A stretch of 64,000 nucleotides of DNA from Phytoseiulus persimilis (taxonomy: Eukaryota; Arthropoda; Arachnida; Mesostigmata; Phytoseiidae): the NCBI GenBank assembly GCA_037576195.1, contig CM075103.1:10850001-10914000 (forward strand). The letters run 5' to 3'. Shown piece after piece: positions 48,101-58,750 of the stretch (within the stretch, counting starts at the first letter, position 1; each line of letters starts with the position of its first letter). The notes under the pieces were generated by a model. That model was not told the DNA's origin. It searched no databases and saw nothing but the letters and a program-made list of their open reading frames with translations. The translations under genes and the position numbers were made by a program.

Positions 48101-51100
48101 ACTCCTCGTCGAGACAGCCGCTGGAGACTGTTATTGTTCCCATCAATCTCAGGCTTTTATGTCGTCGAGTCTGCCGTATTTACATTGTGGGCACTCGATG
48201 CATACCGGATTCTCGACGAGCAGGAGCTCGTTCAGCTGCTTTGCTCGCTCGGCACATCGCTCGTTGTTCGTGGAACCGAGGAGAAAAACTAGGTCCAGGA
48301 AAAACGACACGAGGGGGGATTATCGCCGACCGGGATTTGCTCGTTCTATGTTCGCCGCTGTACAACAGTCCTGATTGGATTCGTGCTGATATGATTCCGG
48401 CCGTTCCAGAGTGAGCTTCTAGGGGAGAACTTCCGCCGCTGGGCAGCACGTTTCGGCTCGAACAATGTCCTCGGAGTCGCAGGTCGAACAGGACATCTTC
48501 CAGGCTGCCGTTTCCAACCGCCTCCGGGGAAGTTCCCGACATCCAGCAAGGTATCCCACCTGGGACGTCATGATAAAACTTTTGCGAAAATCGGAACTTA
48601 TTTTGGGCTAAGATCGAAATATTCGCTCGGCTGTCTCTACAGAAGTCGGAGTGACGGCGTTTCTGCCCGAACGGCGTTGCAGGGCGTTCATCGTCGAGTG
48701 TTGCCGCTGCGTTCGGTGCTGCACGAACTGGTGATAGTTGTGCTTTCGCTATTGGTGGCCATAAATTTACGCTGATAAAGTCGTCCATCTCGTCTTGTTA
48801 ACCCCCAGCTGTCCAGAAACCTCGCTGCCGCTGTTTCTGATGACACCAGTTGGATCGCTAAGCGGTAAGACGGCAAGGCGCTGCGAATTCGGCGTATCCG
48901 TCGAGCCGCTGGGGGCTTCAGAGAACGCTCCGGAGAGTGAGCGATGTCAATCCTAGCAGAAGAGATAAACTGCACACATTCTGATGAAATCCAACGCCTC
49001 CTCACGGCGCTAAAAAGACACACGCTCACGAGCGGAGCGATCATGAATCTCGGCTTCACGGGATCTCTTGTCTCCTCACGACCGTTTCAATCACGGTGCG
49101 CGTTCCAAAAGTCGAAGCCGTTACCTAGAAGCACAACGTCGGTTCATGTTTTTCCCTCATTCCGGCGCTCCGATGCATCGATCTCCTTCAAGAAGGTTGA
49201 CAACAGGAGCCTTTCGGTTTCTCGTTTCGAAAACCCGCATCTCAGGCAGGCGCTGGCGGAGGGGGAAGCGAGATTCGATCCCATTCGATCGGGCTGGAAT
49301 TCTAGAGAACAGACATTCTTGGATGGGGTGGAGCGTTTTCGATTGGGCTCGAACCCGCCGCTATCGCGTTGCCCAGGCCGAGTCGATGCCAATTTGGTAC
49401 TGCACGCGCGCGTGAAACTGACCGCGTTGTCAGGCCGATCTCCCCGTCGGTAAGATGAGTACGAGCGGTTGCCGCTCATTCATTGAGATTACGCTGTCCC
49501 GCGCAGAGGCAAGAAAATTGCAGTTTTCACCTGAGCTCCAAATATTTCCATTAGAGACAGCTTTTTGAGTGGAAGTTCCGTCCGACTGTCGGAACTTGCT
49601 CTGCACATGGCGGTACCATGGACAGAATTATTATCAGAAGCGAATAACCGCTTGCACTTCAGACTTCCAAGAAGGTCCGAAGAACTCATGGAGAAAGCTG
49701 GAACGGTGAGTGAACTGCTCAGGCATCCGCGACAGCTCTCGGTAGAAAGCGGCCGAGATATTCGATCCTTGCGCTCAAGTCCCCGATCAGAACAGTGGAC
49801 CGAACGCGATTCCTTCTCGATCGACGAACCTACCCCCGCTCGCGTTTCCCGCAAACCCACAGCAGTACGAGTCGATGAAAAGACAGAGGGAAACCCTGCG
49901 CACCGGAAATCAGAGATCCTCGAATTTCTCCAATAGCCATGAATGTGAGAGGTCCAGCACTTTTTTCCTAGTCCATTCAGCACTCGATCAAGACGAAGAG
50001 TTTCACAAAACCTGCATTATCCGCTCCGCTGAAGCTTTCCATGAGCCCGGGAAAGATCCCCGCGAACCGCGAGGACGAACGGTCATCAGAGGCTTAGAAA
50101 ACTATGAAGAGTTCCTCGATCCCCTCAATCGATCGCCAGCGACGGAAAAACTCAGTCAAGAGTCCGAAGGCTCCGAATTTGGGAAGAAAAAATCGCAGAA
50201 TCTCGACCCCGCGGTTAATGGCGGCGTAGGGTTTTCCTCGACACGGAAGTTCTGACACGAGCTCAATATCCGCGGATGCTCTTTTCTCGAATTCTCCAAT
50301 ACTCAGAAAAATATGAGAGATCTCTCAGACAACCTGAACTATTCAGCTTCCATCTAAAGAAGATCAGGTTGCCGCTTGAGCATTTCGAACGTTTTCCCAG
50401 GAATTCGTTCGACTCTTCGCCAAATCCGTGCGTTGGGATCCACCGCCTTATCAGATATTGGAACAGCTTGGCTTTCACAACGGCAATTTGTGTTTCCGAT
50501 TCTTGGGAAGGTTCCGTTCCCTCTCTGCTGCTCTTCGTCTCGATTTTTTTTTTATGACTTCAATGAAATCCACTCCGAACGAACCCGATACCGAGCGGAT
50601 GTTTTACGCGAAAACCATCATGTTGAGAATTCTACTGAAATCCGAGAGAAGTTCCTAGAGAACATCGTCCTATCCCAGCACCTAGATCCAGACATGAATC
50701 TTCCCTCAGGGGGGTCTCCTAGGAGCAACTCGACTTGAGGTACTCGATCCCACTATGATCTGATGACAGTTTTGCCTGGTTCGGAATGTCGACAGAAAAC
50801 TCACCCGAGAAAAAAAATGAGGGAACCGTCCCGCCGGATTTGCCTTTCCCTCTCGTACGTGGAACTCACGCGAATCCTGCTAGGAGTCGATCATAATTTC
50901 AACTCCTGTCCTGCCGTTTTATTATTTCGGGAAACTTCAATATCTCGCATCTGTTCTTGCCGCTCAGTGCTGTCTCGGAGGATCAGTTCCTTCTGCGAGC
51001 CGCTGGGTTCCAGGACGTCATCCACTTTCTTAGATGGGTGCTATTCCAAGAACTTCCCCGATCCTTACGTCGAAGGAGGGTTGCCACGAAGCGATCTCCA

Positions 51101-51688
51101 TGGCGAAAGCCGCAACACATTCAAGTGACCTTGTTTCCTTTCCCTCCGTCCGCAGGCTCGACGGCTGAGTTTCCCGCAGTCGTGCGCAGGATCGTGCAAC
51201 ATACCTCCGCGGGCAACGGCGTACAGGGCCTGTGCGCCTCTTTTCCATAAACTGTCTCCACGAAGATAAGTTGGTGTGGAGGCCTGCTCTGCACGGGAGC
51301 ATGCATCCTCTGGGCGACCTGCTCGGTTTTCCCCGTTCGTGCGGGCTGTCCGTCCGCCCGCCGTGCTGTCAACTCTGAGTTCATGGCTTCCAGGGATCGC
51401 TTCCATCAAGGCCGAGATTGTTATTGTTACGGCGGCAGATGGGTGGAAAGCCTGCTGCAGGTGTAATGCACTCGCTGTAGAGCGTTTTATTATCCAGGCC
51501 AGGGCACTTACTCCATGCTGGAGAGACCACCGTCCGCTGGGGCCCAGTTTGTCCGTACTTTTATGCGGGATGCGCTGCCGAACGACGTCCACACATTTCT
51601 GTTGTCCGAGAACCCTTATTCGCGACTGAGATCTTGCCACGGACTCGCATCTCGGCTACTGGGGGAAAATGTTCAAGTGCTGCTCGTT

Positions 51689-51701
51689 GGGGGGGGGGGG
51701 G
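51689..51701. repeat. Poly-G run
   Basis: Thirteen consecutive G residues; length may be unreliable in an assembly. Confidence 0.9.
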
Positions 51702-52419
51702 TCCCGATATGGAAACTTCGTCAAACTGAATCCGAAACCAGCTTTTAACTTGTGAATTTCCATGAATCGCCCGAAAAGGAGACGTGATCGATACCCCAGG
51801 AACGAGAAAGCCGATGGGGGTTCTGGCCCTCCCCATCGAATTCGATTTGTGACTGTTGAGGTGGCGCAAATCTTGGGGATTCGTACCGACGCTACCGCGA
51901 GGACAGCCGTCAGGATCCGGAGAGGACCTCTCAGGACTCTCGTACCAGCGGTTCGCAGAACTCCGGCTTGAGCACCTCGAGCCACCCAAGGAGAGTTCCG
52001 AGCAGGAGTCAGAGATTTCCTACCCGGCCATCCTGAGGGGGTTGATTCGCCCTGATGAGGATCACATTCCACTCGATCGATACCCTACAGACATCCATGC
52101 AGCTCCCCAAAAAGCGATACCTACAGCAACGATCAGGAACAGTTGGCAGCACAAAGACAGATTCAGTGATCAGATGGAGTAGTGACTGAACTCCTCGATA
52201 GCCCGAGAGCGGAAAGCTCTGTGGTTACGAGAATCGCCGAGCCCGCGATTTGCGCAGAATAGGGATCCGCTCATGAACGCCGAATCTTTCGAAACTTGTC
52301 CATCTGGTGTCACCTATAGTGTGGTCTCGGAGCCTCGCTTCGTGGACTTGCTGGCGGGCGGACACGCGCTACCCCTATCAACTGTGTGCCATGAATGGCG
52401 AATGGGCCAGACTGGGAGA

Positions 52420-52478
52420 CTGACAGACCGGACTGACGAACCAGCCAGACAGTCAGTCAGTCGGTCAAGCAAGCTGGT
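52420..52478. repeat. Degenerate (GACT/AGTC/GGCA-like)n tract
   Basis: Repeated GACTGACAGAC, GGACTGACG and CAGTCAGTCAGTCGGTC units. It belongs to the same tetranucleotide family as the tracts near 42 kb. Confidence 0.65.
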
Positions 52479-54654
52479 CTTCGCGGAAGACTACTTCGTA
52501 GAACTCTCACAAAGCTCAAGGGAAGGATGGAGTGGAGTTGGTGAAGCAATGAGCTAACGAATTCGGCGGGTGAGTCAAATCATTCGACGGAGAACCTGGT
52601 AAACTACGAAGGCACCACCAGAAAGCCCACGGTTCCGCGCGGAAACCAAATGTTCGTATCGAGTCCTGGATTTATAAATCAATCAATCAGGAGGGAGACG
52701 AGAACGAAAGGCCCTGTAAGACAAAAAATATTCCACGAGATTCCAGAGAGAAGGCTCTCCCCGCTTCGAGCGATGCGTACGAGAAAACCACGAGAGTGTC
52801 AAGACAGTTGAAAACTGTTGACAGTCGAAAAGTCGAGGCGGAGGGAGAAAACTGCTCAACGGGTTTGTTGAGCACCAAAAAAAGTTGAAATTCCGTCGAT
52901 CTTTCTCCACGAGAAACGCCTGTCACCGACCGCGCCTCCGTTTGTCAGCGCTGATTTTTCCACTGGAAGTTGATTCTCGGAGTTCTTTTTCCATCCCATC
53001 TATGGGCCCGGAGCTACGCGAGATTGGAAGCGAAAATCTCAGCATATGACGCGGGCGCACTTTTCGATTGTTGACGACTGTTACCTTCCTACGGTTGTAT
53101 CATCCCCTGAGATCGCAGGGTTTCGCCCGAATAGTTATGGGAACGAAGTCTATTCTTTTATTATTCCAAGACTTCCAATTCTCACACATGCTGCGGAGCT
53201 ACAAACCCAATCGGTGCTTCGTCAGAAAAATCATCTGCCGAATCGTAGGCAGGAGCGAACCGATGTGTGCTTCCTCAATTTCGAAACAGGCTCTTTCTGC
53301 ACGAGGTCGAATTAATCCTCGTACCAGGAAAAATAAGCCTATTTCGTAAGGTCGAGAGAATCAGCCGCTCTTTGTTGCCGCTGCCTTCGCTGCCGCGTCC
53401 ACAGGATCACAGGCTGCTGTCGATCAGCTCTTAATCCAGTTTGGTTCGGTTCTTCGAACAACGACTAGGTCGGAAGAAGTTCACTGCTTCAACGCACATA
53501 TATCAATCGGTCGGCGGAGAAAGTCCAATGGGAGCTCGGGGATGTTGCGGTAATTCCAAGAGAACATTTTTCTCTCTCGTCCCGAGAATCATTGGAACCC
53601 CTGACTTTGTTGTCACCAAGAGTGACGCACTCTGTTCGCTAACCTGTGAGGCTGGTGGCACTCAACCAGCGCACGACGGAACCGATGTCTCTTTTCCGAT
53701 TCCCCAACATCCTGTCTCGGCTCCCACAAGGGTTCCATTCTCGCCCCGTGCAGGATGAAGCCCTCAGTACTACCGTTCTAGGGAAGGCCCATGCAAATAA
53801 CACGTGACGCGTTGTTGGGCAGCGCAGGTTCCGAGCAGACGAAGTCTCCCAAGCGCTCCGTACCACGGGCGTTATCGCGTTTGCCGTATAATTCACGCAG
53901 GAGCACGCTGTTGCTCGATCGGAAGAAATGTGATTCTACATCCTTCTCAATTGTTTCGAGGTGAATACATTCACGGAGTCTCTGATGGCTCCGAGTTAAT
54001 TGGCGTATGAGCATCCTGAGAGAGAATATGTTGAAAAATAAAAATAAAAGTGCTCCATGTGTTCTCGGAATATTAGAATTCAAAGTTTGGGTTGGACGAT
54101 GCTGCTCGTTTCGGACCTCCTCGGAAGTAACGCTTAATTTCCCCATTCCCTCAATTTTCTGGAAAATTGGAGTTTCCATGTCGGCTCTGATCCTCTGAGG
54201 GATCCCATGAGCGTAGGCATCCATCTTGACTGACCGCATGATGTTGCTCATTTCGGTCTCTCCGCGTATGAAGCATACGCTAGGAGAGCTTTCGAGAACA
54301 CGGCGAAGGAGGTCATAGCCTCCGATTGCCCTCATTGCGCCGCTGTGTCTGAACGACAAATGAATCCTCGTCCTGTGACGTTCAGGTTGTCCTGAAGCGG
54401 GAGCTCGCTCACCATTGGCTTGATGTAGTCCGTATAGGTCCTGATTGGAGGTCGTCAAACTTTTCCGACATCCCAGGGTGTCGAGGGGTGCCGCAGCCGT
54501 GAGCTCACCGAGGAGTTGCCGAACGGTGCCGAAGGATGCCTTTTCTGGTTCTAATCGTACTTCGAGGTTGATTCCGTCTCGACCTCATCATATTTCTGTG
54601 GATCTGTCGAGGTGATCTGACCATTCATCTCGGGGTCCATGAAGGTCTTTGAGG

Positions 54655-54886
54655 GGACCCCCAGAAGTATGGTGCGATCGACCTCCGAACTAACTTTTTG
54701 GGCCCCGAAAGCATTATCAGATCGACCTCCGAATCACCCGCACGGAATCCAGGAAAGTATGGCGGAACCATCTTCCGAGTATAGTCAGAACGAAGAAAGA
54801 CGTCTTTCGGCCTCGTTCGACATGCCTTGTCAACCCTCGGCATCCCTCAACACTCTCTGCCCCCTCAGAATCCCGCGACACGGCTC
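54655..54886. repeat. Short direct repeats flanking the tRNA-like element
   Basis: GATCGACCTCCGAA occurs twice (near 54677 and 54719), and AGTATGG occurs with each. The 15-nt string AGAATCCCGCGACAC at 54867-54881 recurs exactly at 55150-55164. This points to a small nest of degenerate repeats. Confidence 0.55.
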
Positions 54887-54966
54887 GTTGGCCGTGTGGC
54901 ATAAACCAACGCTTTGGGTGCCACACTAAGCTAGCAATCGCGGGTTCGATCCCCGGCCGGGACAAC
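54887..54966 (+). repeat. Degenerate tRNA-derived element (SINE-like or pseudo-tRNA)
   Basis: GGTTCGATCCC at 54943-54953 is a good RNA polymerase III B box. TGGCCGTGTGG at 54889-54899 fits an A box except for one position, 54 bases upstream. The T-arm would have only four pairs. The acceptor end CCGGGAC has no full partner in the expected place. A perfect 7-bp inverted repeat, GTGTGGC/GCCACAC (54894-54900 and 54920-54926), replaces normal D/anticodon arms. An AT-rich tail follows. These features fit the head of a tRNA-derived SINE better than a working tRNA. Confidence 0.5.
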
Positions 54967-55149
54967 AAATTTCTTATGTGGTAAAAGAGGATTTAATTTA
55001 TATAAGAATCAAATCTGAACCATCTTAAGACCCAAGCCCACCGCCCGCAATGGGATTTGCGAGGCGATAGGGAGTGTTACTGAAGCAATACCGAAAGGTG
55101 ATTCCGGGGCACTCCTGAGGGCTGGCTGAGAGGTTCAGCCGGAAAACAA

Positions 55150-55221
55150 AGAATCCCGCGACACCTCGCGACATTTCGCGACACCCTGGGCATCCTCGGC
55201 ACCGTGTTGTGTCGCGACACA
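55150..55221. repeat. 10-bp tandem CGCGACA motif and 14-bp palindrome
   Basis: CGCGACA(C/T) is repeated at 55157, 55167 and 55177, a period of exactly ten bases. A further copy lies within the perfect palindrome TGTGTCGCGACACA at 55208-55221. The first unit is preceded by AGAATC, as at 54867. Confidence 0.7.
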
Positions 55222-58200
55222 CGGTTGGCGACCTCTTATCTAGATTATGGGTTGATTTCCCGATCCCTCCGAGTTACGGAAAGCTCTGACCATCCCGACT
55301 AGGTTTGCGTGATTGCCTGCCGAGTCTGGTGTTAGAATCTGTGTGATCAATGTTGCAGGGTATGTGGAGAAGCGAATGAAAACCAGAAGTCTCCACAAAA
55401 CCGAAAGATACAGTACGTGATCCACTTCGGAAAGACGAGTCGGTGAACTGAACATGGTAACCACAACCAGAGGTCCCGCGAATCTGTAAAAGCTCGGAGA
55501 GTTCCCCATAATCAGCAAATCGGTGCTGACGAACCCTGCGCTCGAATATCCTGAACAAAGTCTCAACCCGTTTGACGAGGGTGGTTCCACTGACATCCAC
55601 CGCCTTGCGGCACGCCGCACGGTTGCGATTGCCAGTGAATGGATTGTGAGAGGATATTTGCAGAAGAGAATTGGCAACTGCGGATGTTCGGGAACGGGAT
55701 AACCTAAAGCGAATGTCTCTCCACGTCGTATCAGGTCGTCCAAACTTCAATGGAAGCTCCGCGATGCATTGACCTCGGACTCCGTTACGTGAAACTCGAA
55801 AGTTTCGCTGAAGGTTTCTTCCGGCTGTATCGAGGAAAAGCTAAAGTTATACAGCTCTGGTTAGGCACATAGGATGGAATCGTCGAAGCCCACCTCTACT
55901 TTATCGTCTCTGAGACACTGCGGCAACTCCGATGTTCGGCAGGAGCATCCCGAGCGCTTCTCTGGATAAAAACAGATCTAGTTGATTCATGCCACGCAAA
56001 GCAACGATCACCGGCGATCGCGGGCCATCTTTCCGGGACACTTGCCACAAGTTTCCGTTGTCTGGAGAACGATGGATCGGAAGTTCCGCCCCGTTTAGAG
56101 CAGTACACGATCACAGGGGGCATCCCGCGGCCAGGAGAAGTTCGGGCGAGCAGAAAGCTTCCAGGAACTTCCGACATGGTGCATCTGATCGGGACTACGT
56201 TCGTCGAGGCTTTCAGGTGAACTTTTCTCCGAATTCTCCCGAGGTCTTCGTTCCTCGAACCCCGTCATTTCATCGTCGAGGTCCCCTCTGGACCGATGTG
56301 GATTCGAGATTCGACGGAAAGTTCGCACAAATCAGATTGAATTCAATTCGATTTCAGCTCTCGGAAACGGGTCGCTTCCTTCGAGAATCTCTTCCCTCCC
56401 CAAACGTAGGTCCTGAATTCGTCCTCCAGGCTCGGATCTAAACTTGGACGAGAACCCGAGCATGAAACAGCGTTCCGCTTTGAGGGGCAGTGGCGAGGAG
56501 AGGACGCAATCTATGACGAGACCCGAAAAGGATCGTTGAGAACTGCCGAAGTTCGAGCGACGGTCAGCCGGGTTTCAGCTCGCGGCCGTTGAGCTATTGG
56601 ATCCGTTGTCACCAGACTGACAGCGGAGTTCTAAAGATTCTCGCTCGGATTCTTTGGAATCGAGCGGTTTGAGAAAAAAAAAAAAAGAAAATTCAATACC
56701 TCCACGAACAACTGTACAGCCGGCCTCCGTTTCTCTGAATAGCGTCTGCTGTATTTTCGCCCCCTCCAAGAACAGGCTGGCTGGTAGCCTGCCCATTGTA
56801 CAGTCGAGTTGGAGTTGGCATTGTTCCGATACAATTCCACTTAATCGTGCACCTCGCGGAGGATCGTGTTGATGCGAGAGCGGATTTTGTAGTTTGGGAT
56901 AGAGAACAGGACGGAGAGTGAGGGACCTGTTCCAACAAATCAACACAACTGCCTCCTAGAATTCCTGCCTGAAAGCTGGTGACCGAACATGGCCATCGCA
57001 ATGTTGACGACACACCTCTCTCAAAATGCCTTCGATGTTCTCGCTCCATCCAAATAAAGATGGCAGCTGTCTGACTGCGACCAGCCTGTTGGTTCAGAGC
57101 TCTTTGACCGTAAATCCATGACATCTTGCGAAGCCCCAAGCCTGGCCTCTGTCCGCCTTGAAGACCTTGCGGGGAAAGAACGAAGTTTGGCGGATAAATG
57201 CCGCTGAGTCGCCCGCTCCCCATTTTGATGTTTCTCGAGAACCATAATGACGGCGCTTCGTTCCGGATTGGTCGTGGGAATAATAACTCGGATGAGGGGT
57301 GGTCGTTGATGTTCTCATCGATATTTGGATGAAATCTTTCATCATCGACACCTGAAGCGAAGAACATTCAGCTGCCAAGACAATTTTCGGATCGAGACTA
57401 TTCTCTATGAAACCCCTTATTCAGTATTGCTCCCTGATTGCTGATTCTCGCGTGTGGACTCGAGGCTCGCCCTCGACGCTCCGCGAGGAACGCTGGGCCA
57501 TTTGACGATTTCAGTGAAAGACTGCCATTTGTAGTTCTCCATTTATTCCTGCGTAGGTAGGACAACTGCTCTCTGGCGTAGGTCGGTTGTAAAAGCTCGA
57601 CGATGATAGCCGCTCTCAAAAGCAGTGAGCGTCGTTTCGCGGAGCTTCGATCCGCCGGAGTTCCACCTGCATTCCGTCTCCATTTTTCTCCCGAACAACG
57701 GAGTAGATCGTCGTGCTTATTCGTTCTGATCTCAAAGGGGGATGAGTCACACAGCGGAATCGCCCGAAGCTTACAGAGACTAAGTTTCTTTTGCGTGGAC
57801 TGAAGCCTGCGAGTCATATCACGAGGCCTCATTTACGCTGACTCGAGCCGCGGTCAGAGCGCGTCGGTTGACGCTCTAGCGAGTTTCCACAGGTCACATT
57901 GCCTTGGGCGAATTCGAAGATCTCGGGAAATATATCAGGAGAGTGTCCTCGCATCGTGGTAGAAGACGGAGATTGTGTTGGGATATTGGGAGCCACCGGT
58001 AGCTCGTGCCTCTTTCTCCAGTAGCTGCTGACAATCATCCGAATTTTTTCCTGCCAGAAAGCATTGTTTGCGGCCCTTGATGGGAGGGGATAAAGATCAC
58101 CGATAATGCTTCGTTTTTCCTTCCAACGAATCCGATAACGCCTACGCCCCGTGAGCAGTCGCGTACGCTACGACATCGTCGATGGGGAACTACCAAGGAA

Positions 58201-58507
58201 GTCCCCAAAAACTGGCCACAATTCCAATTTCCCACAAACAAATATCTTGGGTACGCGGGCTTCTATGAGGTGTAGCTCCGGGCGGGCAAGCCAATCCCAG
58301 AGTAGCTCCTGCGCCCCGAAACGTTGCTCGCCCGTGCACTCTGGGATACCCCGGATTCCGAGAAAATACGATAATTCTGAGGAAACCATGGAGGATACCC
58401 GCCGGATTCGTGCTTGACTACGTCACCCTGAGGGCGAAGATAACTGCTGTGCTTCCAACTCGCGCGATGGTCGATTTGCGGTCCGAAGGCCGCTTCTCTT
58501 GGGTTCG
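55222..58507. other. No recognisable gene
   Basis: Nothing assignable is seen. A 13-A run (56674-56686) lies inside otherwise unremarkable sequence. The 224-codon minus frame at 56693-57367 has no recognisable domain. Confidence 0.5.
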
Positions 58508-58750
58508 TTGAATGATATTATTATTCTTAAATAAAATATTGCTTTATTCGAGTCGACTGGCGTTTCCAGCGGAACTCGCCACCATCGCATGCACAGGCAA
58601 AACTAGCGTCCTTTCTGATAGATTGGAAAATTGAAATTTATACTAAAAATATTATAATAATAGAAGAAAACAGTTGCTCATTCGAGTCGACTGGCGTTTC
58701 TCGTCAAGCGGAACTCGTCAACATCGGAAGCACAGGCCGGACTAGAGTCC
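58508..58750. repeat. Duplicated AT-rich plus GC-box block with opposed AATAAA signals
   Basis: The segment 58541-58612 and the segment 58675-58750 are imperfect direct copies. They share TATTCGAGTCGACTGGCGTTTC-like starts (T/C variation at the third base), a CGGAACTCG block, GCACAGGC and ACTAG-GTCC ends, with a four-base gap. Each copy follows an AT-rich stretch (58508-58540 and 58621-58674), so the unit is about 134 bases. AATAAA on the plus strand (near 58531) and its complement TTTATT (near 58543) face each other across ATATTGC, as between convergent transcripts. Confidence 0.7.

Larger units (their letters stand above)
45153..54654. other. No recognisable gene
   Basis: No domain or RNA gene is recognised over about 9.5 kb. 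Open frames such as 46339-47010 (-, 223 codons) and 48180-48788 (-, 202 codons) are unassigned. The block holds the second copy of the 19-nt repeat (48416-48434), a poly-G run (51689-51701) and a tetranucleotide tract (52420-52478). A partial CTCF-like core AGGTGGCGC near 51860 lacks the flanking half of the motif. Confidence 0.5.

Noticed and set aside
56674-56686. 13-A run as the tail of a retroposed copy
   Set aside because: No upstream coding remnant, no target-site duplication and no poly(A) signal seen before it.
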